Source: WHSW01 sp963740055
GTDB lineage: Bacteria > Actinomycetota > Thermoleophilia > Solirubrobacterales > 70-9
Direction of reading: 5' to 3'
NCBI GenBank assembly: GCA_963740055.1
Contig: CAVUCL010000004.1
Location: 62,001-126,000 of the forward strand
Length of the DNA stretch: 64,000 nucleotides
Positions 17,813 through 25,923 of this stretch are shown one piece after another. A program made the translations under genes and the position numbers. How positions within the stretch are numbered: position 1 is the stretch's first letter; each line of letters begins with the position of its first letter. The notes beneath the pieces are model-generated. The model had not been told where the DNA came from. It was given only the letters and a program-made list of their open reading frames with translations, and made no database searches.

Positions 17813-19099
17813 GTGACCACGACCACCAACGAGACGTCCTCAGAGCCACAGGGGGGCCTGTTCTCCGTCCCGGAGACGCCGCGGCGCGAGATCTCGATCG
17901 AGGTCCGCGACCTGAAGAAGTCCTACCGGATCCCGACCGTGAAGCTGGACACGCTCAAGGAGCGCGCGGTGCGGCCGTTCGAGCGCCAGAGCTACCGGCT
18001 GCTCGACGCGCTCGACGGGGTCAGCTTCGACGTCGAGAAGGGCGAGTTCTTCGGCATCATCGGTCGCAACGGGTCCGGCAAGAGCACCCTGCTGAAGTTG
18101 CTCGGCAGCATCTATCGCGCCGACGCCGGCCGGATCCGCGTCGCCGGCCGGGTGGTCCCGTTCATCGAGCTCGGGGTCGGCTTCAACCTCGAGCTCAGCG
18201 CCCACGACAACATCGTCCTCAACGGGGTGATGATGGGCCTGACCCCGCGCGAGGCGAGCCGGCGCTTCGACGAGGTGATCGACTTCGCCGAGCTCGAGGA
18301 GTTCTCCGAGCTGAAGCTGAAGAACTACTCCTCGGGGATGCTGGTGCGACTCGGCTTCTCGCTGCTGACCCAGGTCGACGCCGACGTGCTGCTGATTGAC
18401 GAGGTGCTCGCGGTCGGCGACGCCGCCTTCCAGCAGAAGTCGTTCGACGCCTTCAGCCGCCTGCATCGCGAGGGGCGCACGATCGTGCTCGTCACCCACG
18501 ACATGACCACGGTCCAGGGCCACTGCGACCGCGCGATCCTGCTCGAGGGCGGGAAGATCGTCGAGGCCGGCGACTCGGGCGACGTCGCCCGCCGCTACAT
18601 GCAACTCAACTTCGAGCACCGCCGGGCGGAGACCGAGTCCGAGGACGTCCGCTTCAGCGGCGGCAAGGAGGCGGCTGAGTTCGTCGAGGCGCGGATCCTC
18701 GGCGCGGACGGCGAGCCGGTGACCAGCATCGAGACCGGCCAGCCGATCCGCCTCCAGGCGACGATCGAGGCGGTGGCGCGGATCGAGCGCCCGATCTTCG
18801 GCTTCCAGGTGCTGAACGCCGACAACCTGCAGATCTTCGCCCCGCAGCCGGTGGCGCTGAAGGACCAGGACCCGGTGCTCGAGCCCGGCGAGCGGGTCAC
18901 CTTCGAAGCCGAGATCGCGAACCCGCTCGCCTCCGGCCATTACTACATCCACCTGGCGGTCGGGCGCCTGGCGCCGCAGAGCGAGATGATCGCCTTCCGC
19001 AAGCACGCGGCCGACTTCGTCGTCTTCGGCGCGCGGCCGTTCGGCGGCCTGGTGACGCTCGAGCACGAGGCGACCGTGCGCCGGGAGCCGCGGCCGTGA
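17813..19099 (+). CDS. wzt: polysaccharide ABC exporter ATPase (Wzt-like)
   Basis: In this 428-residue protein, residues about 28-255 are an ABC ATPase with Walker A GRNGSGKST (84-92), a YSSGM signature, Walker B VLLIDEVLAVGD and VTHD. Residues about 270-428 are a beta-rich Wzt C-terminal domain, which in O9a/O8-type systems recognises the capped glycan end. This suggests a terminally modified chain, consistent with the methyltransferases nearby. The GTG at 17813 follows a weak -10-like stretch. The permease gene overlaps by four bases (GTGA). Confidence 0.93.
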   Translation: MTTTTNETSSEPQGGLFSVPETPRREISIEVRDLKKSYRIPTVKLDTLKERAVRPFERQSYRLLDALDGVSFDVEKGEFFGIIGRNGSGKSTLLKLLGSIYRADAGRIRVAGRVVPFIELGVGFNLELSAHDNIVLNGVMMGLTPREASRRFDEVIDFAELEEFSELKLKNYSSGMLVRLGFSLLTQVDADVLLIDEVLAVGDAAFQQKSFDAFSRLHREGRTIVLVTHDMTTVQGHCDRAILLEGGKIVEAGDSGDVARRYMQLNFEHRRAETESEDVRFSGGKEAAEFVEARILGADGEPVTSIETGQPIRLQATIEAVARIERPIFGFQVLNADNLQIFAPQPVALKDQDPVLEPGERVTFEAEIANPLASGHYYIHLAVGRLAPQSEMIAFRKHAADFVVFGARPFGGLVTLEHEATVRREPRP

Positions 19100-19962
19100 C
19101 CGCGCCGATGGACTCGGCGGTCGCCGACCGCCACGAGCTGCGCGAGATCGTCGGCCCGGCCGCCTTCGGCGGCGGGCGGCGGCGCTTCTTCGACCTGCTC
19201 TGGCTCACCTCGGTGACCGAGTTCAAGCTCGGATACCACGGGACCGCGCTCGGCTTCCTGTGGTCCTTCGTGCGCCCGCTGCTGCTCTTCGGCGTCCTGC
19301 TCGTCGTCTTCACCAAGGTGTTCAAGTTCGGCGACGACGTGAAGAACTATCCGGCGATGCTGCTGTTCAACATCATGCTCTTCACCTTCTTCGCCGACGC
19401 GACCGGGAACGCGGTGACCTCGGTCGTGCGCAGCGAGAACGTGGTCCGCAAGATGCAGTTCCCGCGGCTCGTGATCCCGCTCTCGGTCGTGATCACGAAC
19501 GCGCTCCAGCTCGGGCTGAGCATGATCGTCGTCTTCGCCTTCCTGCTCGTCTACGGGGTCGAGCCGGTCTGGACCTGGATCCTGACCCCGCTCGTGATCG
19601 GCGCGATGGTGATCCTGACGACCGCGGTCTCGATGCTGCTCGCGGTGCTCTACGTGCGGATCCGCGACGTGCTGATCATCTGGACCGTGCTCTCGACCCT
19701 GCTCTTTTACGCGACCCCGGTGCTGTACCCGATCGAGCAGGCGCCCGACGGCTTTCGCGAGGTGATCATGCTCAATCCGCTGAGCCCGATTTTCGAGCAG
19801 GCGCGCGAGTGGGTGATCGACCCGCTCGCGCCCGGCGCGGTCGAGGCCGCGAACGGCAGCGGCCTGCTCGTGCTCGGCCCGGCGCTGATCTTCGTCGCCG
19901 TCTGCATCGTCGGGGTGTTCGCCTTCAACCGCGGCGCCCCCCGGATCGCCGAGGAGCTCTAG
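19096..19962 (+). CDS. wzm: polysaccharide ABC exporter permease (Wzm-like)
   Basis: This 288-residue ABC-2 type permease has six predicted membrane segments. An amphipathic N-terminal helix precedes FKLGYHGTALGFLWSFVRPL, and the late YPIEQAPDGFREVIMLNPLSPI segment is typical of Wzm/TagG proteins. It is translated from a GTG overlapping the ATPase stop. With the Wzt-like ATPase it should carry a lipid-linked polysaccharide across the membrane. It is convergent with the following GT2/GT4 gene, with three bases between the stops. Confidence 0.94.
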   Translation: MTAPMDSAVADRHELREIVGPAAFGGGRRRFFDLLWLTSVTEFKLGYHGTALGFLWSFVRPLLLFGVLLVVFTKVFKFGDDVKNYPAMLLFNIMLFTFFADATGNAVTSVVRSENVVRKMQFPRLVIPLSVVITNALQLGLSMIVVFAFLLVYGVEPVWTWILTPLVIGAMVILTTAVSMLLAVLYVRIRDVLIIWTVLSTLLFYATPVLYPIEQAPDGFREVIMLNPLSPIFEQAREWVIDPLAPGAVEAANGSGLLVLGPALIFVAVCIVGVFAFNRGAPRIAEEL

Positions 19963-19965
19963 CTC

Positions 19966-22119
19966 CTAGGACGGGCGCTCGCCACCGGCGAGCGCGATCG
20001 CGACCGCGTGCCGGAAGCCGGCGAGGCTGTGCTCGGGCGTGAGCCGCTCGGCGACGATCTCGCGCGCGCCGGCGACCAGCGAGCGGCCGAGGGCACGATC
20101 GCCGAGCAGCCGGTCAACCGCCGCCGCGATCGCCGGCGGGTCCTCGGCGGGCACGATCAGCGCCGAGCGGCCATCGCCGAGCAGCTCCGGGATCGCCCCG
20201 ACCCGGGTCACCACCGAGGGCCGTCCCGCGACCGCGGCCTCGAACGGGACCCGGCCGAACGACTCGGCGACGCGGGCCGGGTTGACGACGACGTCGGCGG
20301 CGGCGTAGACGTCCGCGGCGTCGTCGACGTGGCCCGCGACGACGACGCGCTCGCCGAGGCCGAGCTCGCCGATCAGCTCGAGCAGCTGCTCGCGGAAGGC
20401 GATGTCCTGGGGACGGGGGAAGGCGGCGCCCGCAATCACGCAGAAGGCATCCGGGTGGGCCTCGAGCACGCCCGGGAACGCGCGCACGAGCAGGTCCTGG
20501 CCTCGACCCTCGGTCAGCGCCCCGACCGAGGCGACGAGCGGGACGCGCTCGGGGATCGAGTGCCGGTCGCGAAACGCGGCGCCGTCGCCGTCGCGGTAGC
20601 CGTCGCCGATCGGCGGGTAGACCGTCTCGACCGTCGCCGGCGCGCGGATGAACTGGGCCGCGACCGTGCCCGAGCAGGCGATGATGCAGTCGGCGAGCCG
20701 CACGGTGAGGCTGGCGAGCAGGCGCCCGGCGAGCGGGCGCAGCGCGCGCCCGCCGCGGTGGGTGCGCTCGAACAGCTCGCCGCAGTAGACGAGCACCGGC
20801 ACGCGCTCCAGCGCCGCGGCGATCGAGACCGCGGGCAGCATCGAGGTGACCGCGACCACGAGCCCGGGCCGCCGGGCGCGGATCAGGGCGCGGAACTCGC
20901 CCACGTCGCGCCACAGCCGCCTGACGGCGTGGCCGAGCGCCGCCGGGCTTCCCGAGGGCAGGGTCAGCGCCTCGTAGTCGAGCGCGACCACGTCGCCGGC
21001 GTCGGCGAGCGCGCTCGCCACGCGCCCGCGGTCCGGGACCACCGTGACCAGCGGTGCCCGCGCTCCGAGCCAGTGCAGCTCGGCGTCGAGCGAGCGCGAG
21101 GGACCGCTGGTGTCGGCGAGGTGGAAGACGGCTAGCGTCGTCGGAATCGCCGTGGCCGCCGGCGGCGCCGAGCGCGAGCGCAGCCGGGCACGGCGCAGCG
21201 CCCGGCGGCGCAGGTTGGAGCCCGCGCGCTCGCGGCCGAGGTCGAGCGTGGTCGGGTAGCGCTCGAGCTCGCGCGGCGCGCGATAGCCCGCGAGGCGCCC
21301 GCGCAGGCCGGCGACGTTGCGGTCGAGCAGCGCCTGCCCGGCGCAGAGGACCGCCTCGCGCACGAGCACCGGCCCGAGCCGGCGCGCGCTGACCACCTGC
21401 CACTTGCGCAGCACGTAGCCGCGACCGAAGCCCATCAGGTAGTTCTTTCGGGACGATCCCGAGCCCAGGGTCGCCGAGTGCTCGTGGTCGCCGAGCGCCC
21501 CGGGCGCGAGCGCGCAGCGCAGGCCGAGGCGCCGCAGCCGCAGGACGAGGTCGACGTCCTCCCAGTAGGCGAACAGCCGCTCGTCGAAGCCGCCGACCGA
21601 GCGGAACGTGGTGCGGTCGAAGGCGGCCGCGGCGCCCGAGGGTCCGATCGGGTCGGCGACCTCCCCCTCGAGCCGGCTCACGGGCTCGCCGTTGAGGTAG
21701 TCGAAGACGAGCAGGGTCGCGTCGAGCTCCATCCCGGCGCTGTCGATCAGCGAGCGGTCGCGCCAGTCGCGCATCACCCCGGCGGCCATCACGGTTCCGG
21801 CCGCGGCGTCGATCGGCGCGCAGATCCGCTCGACGAACTCGGGCTCGACCACGCAGTCGTCGTTGAGCAGGACGACGACGTCGCCGTCGGCGCGCTCGAC
21901 CCCGGCGTTGATCGCCCGCGTGTAGCCGGCGTTGCCCTCCATCGAGAGCACGTCGGCTCGCTCGAGCCGCGCGGCCGCGGCGGCGACGCCGTCGGCGCCG
22001 CCCGAGTTGTCGACGACGATCGTCTGGTGCTCGACCGTCTGCGCGGCGAGCGAGCCGAGCATCCGGGCGAGCCGCTCGCCGCCGAGGGTCGGGACGATCA
22101 CGGTCGCGGCGACGCTCAC
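19966..22119 (-). CDS. two-domain glycosyltransferase (GT2 plus GT4)
   Basis: This is a 717-residue protein. Residues 1-300 are a GT2 domain (ATVIVPTLGG, TIVVDNSGG, VVLLNDDCVVEP, and FDERLFAYWEDVDLVLRLRR) of the rhamnosyltransferase-like group. Residues about 355-700 are a GT4 domain, with LVYCGELFERTH, a donor site around SVGALTEGRGQDLL, and VVVNPARVAESFGRVPFEAA. The GTG at 22119 overlaps the methyltransferase stop (GTGA). An earlier in-frame extension is arginine-rich and antisense-like, so it was not used. Domain order is the reverse of the 2904-4787 product. Confidence 0.88.
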   Translation of the reverse strand: MSVAATVIVPTLGGERLARMLGSLAAQTVEHQTIVVDNSGGADGVAAAAARLERADVLSMEGNAGYTRAINAGVERADGDVVVLLNDDCVVEPEFVERICAPIDAAAGTVMAAGVMRDWRDRSLIDSAGMELDATLLVFDYLNGEPVSRLEGEVADPIGPSGAAAAFDRTTFRSVGGFDERLFAYWEDVDLVLRLRRLGLRCALAPGALGDHEHSATLGSGSSRKNYLMGFGRGYVLRKWQVVSARRLGPVLVREAVLCAGQALLDRNVAGLRGRLAGYRAPRELERYPTTLDLGRERAGSNLRRRALRRARLRSRSAPPAATAIPTTLAVFHLADTSGPSRSLDAELHWLGARAPLVTVVPDRGRVASALADAGDVVALDYEALTLPSGSPAALGHAVRRLWRDVGEFRALIRARRPGLVVAVTSMLPAVSIAAALERVPVLVYCGELFERTHRGGRALRPLAGRLLASLTVRLADCIIACSGTVAAQFIRAPATVETVYPPIGDGYRDGDGAAFRDRHSIPERVPLVASVGALTEGRGQDLLVRAFPGVLEAHPDAFCVIAGAAFPRPQDIAFREQLLELIGELGLGERVVVAGHVDDAADVYAAADVVVNPARVAESFGRVPFEAAVAGRPSVVTRVGAIPELLGDGRSALIVPAEDPPAIAAAVDRLLGDRALGRSLVAGAREIVAERLTPEHSLAGFRHAVAIALAGGERPS

Positions 22120-23072
22120 CGCGGCTCCCGCGTCGCCTCGACGACGATCGAGCCGCCGCGCCCGGCGAGACCGGCCGCGAGCTCGGCGGCGATCGCGACC
22201 CCGAGCAGCAGCGGCCCGGCGACCACGGTCACGATCAGGTCGCGTAGGCGGGCGGCGCGACCGACCCCGGCGAGGTCGCGCTTGATCAGCCGGAAGGCGA
22301 AGTCGCGCTCGCCGGTGAGGCGGTTGAGCAGCGTCTGCCACATCCCGAGCGGATTCTGCTCGACCAGGAGGTGATGCACGCGCCCGGCCCGAAAACCGCT
22401 GCGGGCGAGCAGCGCCGATGCTCCCCGCGGGGTCAGGTGGGTGCGATGGCGGGGGACGTCCTGGTGAAACCAGCGATCCCCGCCGATCCGCGCCTGGAGG
22501 CTGGCGACGTTCGGGACCGCGACCACGAGCGTCCCCCCGGGGCGCAGCCAGGTCGCGATCCGTCGCAGCGCCGCGGCCGGGTCGTCGAGGTGCTCGAGCA
22601 CGTGCCAGAGCACCGCCGCGTCCTGGCTCGCGGCCTCGACCTCGGCCTGCTCGACCCCGGCGGCGACGACCTCGAGCCCGCGCGCACGCGCCGTCGCCGC
22701 CGCCGGCGAGGGCTCGATCCCCCAGGCGTCGAGGCCGCGAGCGCGCATCCCGGCGACCAGCGACCCGTCGCCGGCCCCGACCTCGAGCACCCGGGCTCCC
22801 GGCGCGAGCCCGCCGAGGAACCGCAGCCGGTCGTGGTCGGCGAGCGCGCGCAGCCGCGCGAGCAGCGGCTCGAGCGAGCCTCGCGCGGCGGCGTAGGTGC
22901 CGCCCTCATAGAGCGCCGCGGGATCGGCGGCGTCGCCGACGGTGACCGCGGTGCCGCAGCGGTCGCAGCGTCGCAGCGCGAAGTCGCGGTGGCCGGCGAG
23001 CTGCGGGTCCGAGGCGGTGGCGGAGCGCCAGGGCCGCAGGCCCTGCGCCCCGCAGGCCGGGCAGCTGTCCAC
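22116..23072 (-). CDS. zinc-ribbon methyltransferase with C-terminal membrane helix
   Basis: This 318-residue protein begins SCPACG and has RRCDRCG at about 34-40, a four-cysteine zinc ribbon usual in the C-methyltransferase-like (Methyltransf_13/23) group. VLEVGAGDGSLVAGM is SAM motif I and LWHVLEHLDDP the post-I signature. A hydrophobic stretch at about 270-300 suggests membrane association. The GTG start lies four bases after the sugar-transferase stop, and the next gene overlaps by four bases. It belongs to a three-gene minus-strand operon beginning at the sugar transferase. Confidence 0.82.
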   Translation of the reverse strand: MDSCPACGAQGLRPWRSATASDPQLAGHRDFALRRCDRCGTAVTVGDAADPAALYEGGTYAAARGSLEPLLARLRALADHDRLRFLGGLAPGARVLEVGAGDGSLVAGMRARGLDAWGIEPSPAAATARARGLEVVAAGVEQAEVEAASQDAAVLWHVLEHLDDPAAALRRIATWLRPGGTLVVAVPNVASLQARIGGDRWFHQDVPRHRTHLTPRGASALLARSGFRAGRVHHLLVEQNPLGMWQTLLNRLTGERDFAFRLIKRDLAGVGRAARLRDLIVTVVAGPLLLGVAIAAELAAGLAGRGGSIVVEATREPR

Positions 23073-23076
23073 GGTC

Positions 23077-24447
23077 TCAGTAGGCGCCGGAGCCGCGCAG
23101 GGTCACCGGGACGGTCTCGGCGATGATCCGCAGGTCGCGCGCGAGCGAGAGGTTCTCGATGTAGTCGAGCTCGACCGCGAGCCGCTCGTGGAAGGTCAGG
23201 TCGCCGCGGCCGAAGACCTGCATCGGGCCCGTGATCCCGGGCTTGACCGAGAGCCGGAAGCGGTGCTCGGGCCGGTAGCGCTCGACCAGCTCGATCTGCT
23301 CGGGCCGCGGCCCGACGATGCTCATCTCGCCGCGCAGCACGTTCCACAGCTGCGGCAGCTCGTCGAGGCTCAGCCGCCGCAGCGCCCGGCCGACCCGGGT
23401 CACGCGCGGGTCGTCGGAGAGCTTGAACACGGGCTCGTGCAGGTCGTCGAGGCGGACGAAGTCGTGGAGGCGGTCCTCGGCGTCGGCGACCATGGTGCGG
23501 AACTTGTGCATCTCGAACGGCCGCGCGTCGAGGCCCGCGCGGGCCTGCGAGAAGAACACCGGCCCGTTCGAGTCGAACCGGATCGCGAGCGCGATCAGCG
23601 GGAACAGCGGCGCGGTGAGGACGAGCCCCGCGGACGAGATCGCGACGTCGAAGCCGCGCTTGATCATCGCGGTCGAGCGCGAGGGGTCCCAGGTCTCGTA
23701 CTCGAGCACCGGCAGGTCGGCGACCCGCGAGAGGCGGACCGGGCCGGCGCGCCCGTGCAGCGGCGAGATCACGCTCAGCTTCACCTGCCGCTCGCGGCAC
23801 TCGGCGACCAGGCCGCCGACCTCGCCCGGCTCCATCACGTCGGCGGCGAAGATCACCCGGTCGACCTCGCCGACGATGTCGTCGAACGAGCGCGGGCCCT
23901 CGTCGTCGACGAGGCGCAGGTGCATGTCGGGGAAGAGCTCGAGCTTGCGCCGGATCATCTCGGCGAGGTCGCCGGCGCCGAGCACCGCGGTGACCTCGGG
24001 CGGCGTCAACCGGCGCCAGAGCCAGCGCGCCCCGCCGCGCAGCACGAGCGCGGTCCCGGTGGCGACGGCGAAGGCGCCGACGGCGGCGCCGGCGCTGACC
24101 TCGCCGGCCGGGGTCTGCGGCAGGACGAGCGCCATCAGCGCCACGCCCGAGCCCGCCCAGGCAGCGATCGCGGGCAGCTCGTCGATGGTCAGGTGACGGA
24201 TCGCGGCGTGGTCGCGGTCGTAGAGGCCGATCAGCTTCGCGATCAGGATCCAGGCGGGCAGCAGGACCAGGGCCCAGAACGCGTGCGCGGTAGAGGTCGC
24301 GACGACCACGCAGGCCGCCGCCGCCGCGATCAGGTCGGCGAGGGCGAGTAGTCGGCGGCGCAGAGCGTCACGCCAGAACCGCGGCCTGCCGGCAGGATCC
24401 TGACCGCCCTGGTCCACCCCTACGGAAGGAGGACCTTCCTTGACCAT
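23077..24447 (-). CDS. polyprenyl-phosphate sugar phosphotransferase
   Basis: This 456-residue protein has an N-terminal part with about four membrane segments and a CoA-binding-like domain (VLGAGDLAEMIRRKLELFP). Its C-terminal bacterial sugar transferase domain starts KRGFDVAISSAGLVL. That domain contains KFRTMVADAE, RRLSLDELPQLWNVLRGEMS and GPRPE, the catalytic signature of WbaP/CpsE-type enzymes that load the first sugar phosphate onto undecaprenyl phosphate. The ATG at 24447 is preferred to an upstream start because TAACCT ends seven bases before it. It probably starts chain synthesis for this locus. Confidence 0.93.
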   Translation of the reverse strand: MVKEGPPSVGVDQGGQDPAGRPRFWRDALRRRLLALADLIAAAAACVVVATSTAHAFWALVLLPAWILIAKLIGLYDRDHAAIRHLTIDELPAIAAWAGSGVALMALVLPQTPAGEVSAGAAVGAFAVATGTALVLRGGARWLWRRLTPPEVTAVLGAGDLAEMIRRKLELFPDMHLRLVDDEGPRSFDDIVGEVDRVIFAADVMEPGEVGGLVAECRERQVKLSVISPLHGRAGPVRLSRVADLPVLEYETWDPSRSTAMIKRGFDVAISSAGLVLTAPLFPLIALAIRFDSNGPVFFSQARAGLDARPFEMHKFRTMVADAEDRLHDFVRLDDLHEPVFKLSDDPRVTRVGRALRRLSLDELPQLWNVLRGEMSIVGPRPEQIELVERYRPEHRFRLSVKPGITGPMQVFGRGDLTFHERLAVELDYIENLSLARDLRIIAETVPVTLRGSGAY

Positions 24448-24454
24448 GTCGACA

Positions 24455-24460
24455 AGGTTA
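24455..24460 (-). promoter_or_regulatory. -10 element of a leaderless promoter
   Basis: TAACCT on the minus strand ends seven bases before the ATG at 24447 of the sugar transferase. It indicates that the longer in-frame N-terminus is not translated. Confidence 0.55.
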
Positions 24461-24540
24461 ACCCGCGTCGAAGCGGGAAGTCGCGGCGGCAAGCGGGATT
24501 CCAGGCCTCGCACAGCGATTGTCTAGGCTCTGCCGTCGCT

Positions 24541-25467
24541 TTGACCGATCTCGCCTTCCTGATCTGCGTCGAGCGCGGCCGCCTCGAGAGCGAGGCGGTG
24601 CTGCTGGTCGACAGCCTGCGCCGCTGGGGCGGCGCGCTCGCCGACGCGCCGGTGTACGCGTTCGCACCCCGGGTGGGCAACGACCCGGCGCCGGAGACGA
24701 TCGAGCGACTCGAGGCGAGCGCGGTCACCTTCGTCTCCGAGCCGATGGTCGAGCGCTTCGCCAAGATCCCGACCTTCAACAAGGTCACCGTCTCGGCCTG
24801 GGCCGAGCGCGAGCTCGACCACGAGACCCTGGTCTTCACCGACACCGACTGCGTTTTCATGGGCGAGCCCGCGGAGCTCGCCGACGGCGACTGGCTCGCG
24901 GCGGCGCGGCCGGTCGACCGGCGGATCGCCGGCTCGCGCGGAAAGGGCAAGAACGAGCCCTTCTGGCGCAAGATGTACGACCTGCTCGACGTCCGCGAGC
25001 GGCCGTTCGTCGAGACCACGGTGGGCCAGATGCGGATCCGCGCCTACTGGAACAGCGGCCTGCTGGCGGCGAAGCGCAGCGCCGGGCTGTTCGGCGCCTG
25101 GGAGAACGCGCTCGGGCGGCTGTTCGACGCCGACATCGTGCAGAACCGCTGGCCTCAGTTCATGGACCAGCTCAGCTGGGCGGGCGCCAGCGCCGACCTC
25201 GGCGAGCGGATGCGGATCCTCGGCGACGGCTACAACTACCCGCTTCGCCACCGCCAGGCGCTGGCGCCGGCGGCGCGCGACCTCGAACTCGGCGAGATCG
25301 TCCACCTTCATTACCGGCTGCTCTTCCACGTTCCCGACCCGCTCGCCGACGTCGCGCCCCCGTTCGCCGACGACGAGCGCCACCGCTGGCTCGCCGAGCG
25401 CCTGCCCCTGGACGAGGTCGAGGCCGAGGCCCCAGGTTCCGACGACGCCGACGACGAGTTCGACTGA
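24541..25467 (+). CDS. putative GT-A nucleotide-sugar transferase
   Basis: This 308-residue protein starts at a TTG. It has strand LAFLICVERG, then KIPTFNKVTVSAWAE and VFTDTDCVFMGEP, where DTD (101-103) is a DxD metal/nucleotide-sugar motif. A second region YWNSGLLAAKR and HLHYRLLF near the end fit GT8-like folds. An upstream TAGGCT lies 11 bases before the TTG, longer than the leaderless spacing elsewhere, so the start is less certain. It is divergent from the sugar-transferase operon. The family assignment is tentative. Confidence 0.65.
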   Translation: MTDLAFLICVERGRLESEAVLLVDSLRRWGGALADAPVYAFAPRVGNDPAPETIERLEASAVTFVSEPMVERFAKIPTFNKVTVSAWAERELDHETLVFTDTDCVFMGEPAELADGDWLAAARPVDRRIAGSRGKGKNEPFWRKMYDLLDVRERPFVETTVGQMRIRAYWNSGLLAAKRSAGLFGAWENALGRLFDADIVQNRWPQFMDQLSWAGASADLGERMRILGDGYNYPLRHRQALAPAARDLELGEIVHLHYRLLFHVPDPLADVAPPFADDERHRWLAERLPLDEVEAEAPGSDDADDEFD

Positions 25468-25482
25468 GACCGTCGCTCAGCT

Positions 25483-25923
25483 CTAGAGGTTGCGGCGAAC
25501 CTGGCGGCGGACCTCGGGGTCGAGCGGGTTGAGCTCCCGGGCGCGCTCGAGGCTCGCGCGCGCCCCCTCGTCGTCACCGAAGCGGGCCCGGATCCGCGCC
25601 TCGACCAGGTAGAGCTCGAAGTCGCGCGGCGAGCGCGCGACCGCGTCCGCGATCGCCTCGCGCGCGGCCTCCGCCTCCCCCGCGCGCTCGTATAGAAGCG
25701 CCTGCTCGAGCCGTGGCTCGGCCGCCCAGGGCTCGAGGTCGACGGCGTTGCCGGCGGACTCCAGCGCCCGCTCGAGCTCGCCGCGCTCGGCCGCTTCGCG
25801 GCTCGACGAGAGGGCGCTCCCGGCGAGCAGCAGCAGGCCGGAGGCGCAGATCGCGATCCAGGCGACGACGAGCACGACCACGCCGCCGGCGAAGCGGCTG
25901 CGACTGCGGACGGTGCCGAACAC
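25483..25923 (-). CDS. TPR tail, probably frameshifted part of the ligase gene
   Basis: These 146 residues comprise a membrane helix (VVVLVVAWIAICASGLLLL) and then three TPR-like helical repeats (ERGELERALESAGNAVDLEP, YERAGEAEAAREAI, ELNPLDPEV). No Shine-Dalgarno precedes the GTG at 25923. O-antigen-ligase-like proteins of this kind usually carry a last membrane helix and TPRs after the ligase core. This piece continues the ligase in the frame one base over, across a GC-rich stretch near 25925-25965. It is therefore probably the C-terminus of the preceding gene separated by a frameshift or sequence error. An independent small gene is less likely. Confidence 0.6.
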   Translation of the reverse strand: MFGTVRSRSRFAGGVVVLVVAWIAICASGLLLLAGSALSSSREAAERGELERALESAGNAVDLEPWAAEPRLEQALLYERAGEAEAAREAIADAVARSPRDFELYLVEARIRARFGDDEGARASLERARELNPLDPEVRRQVRRNL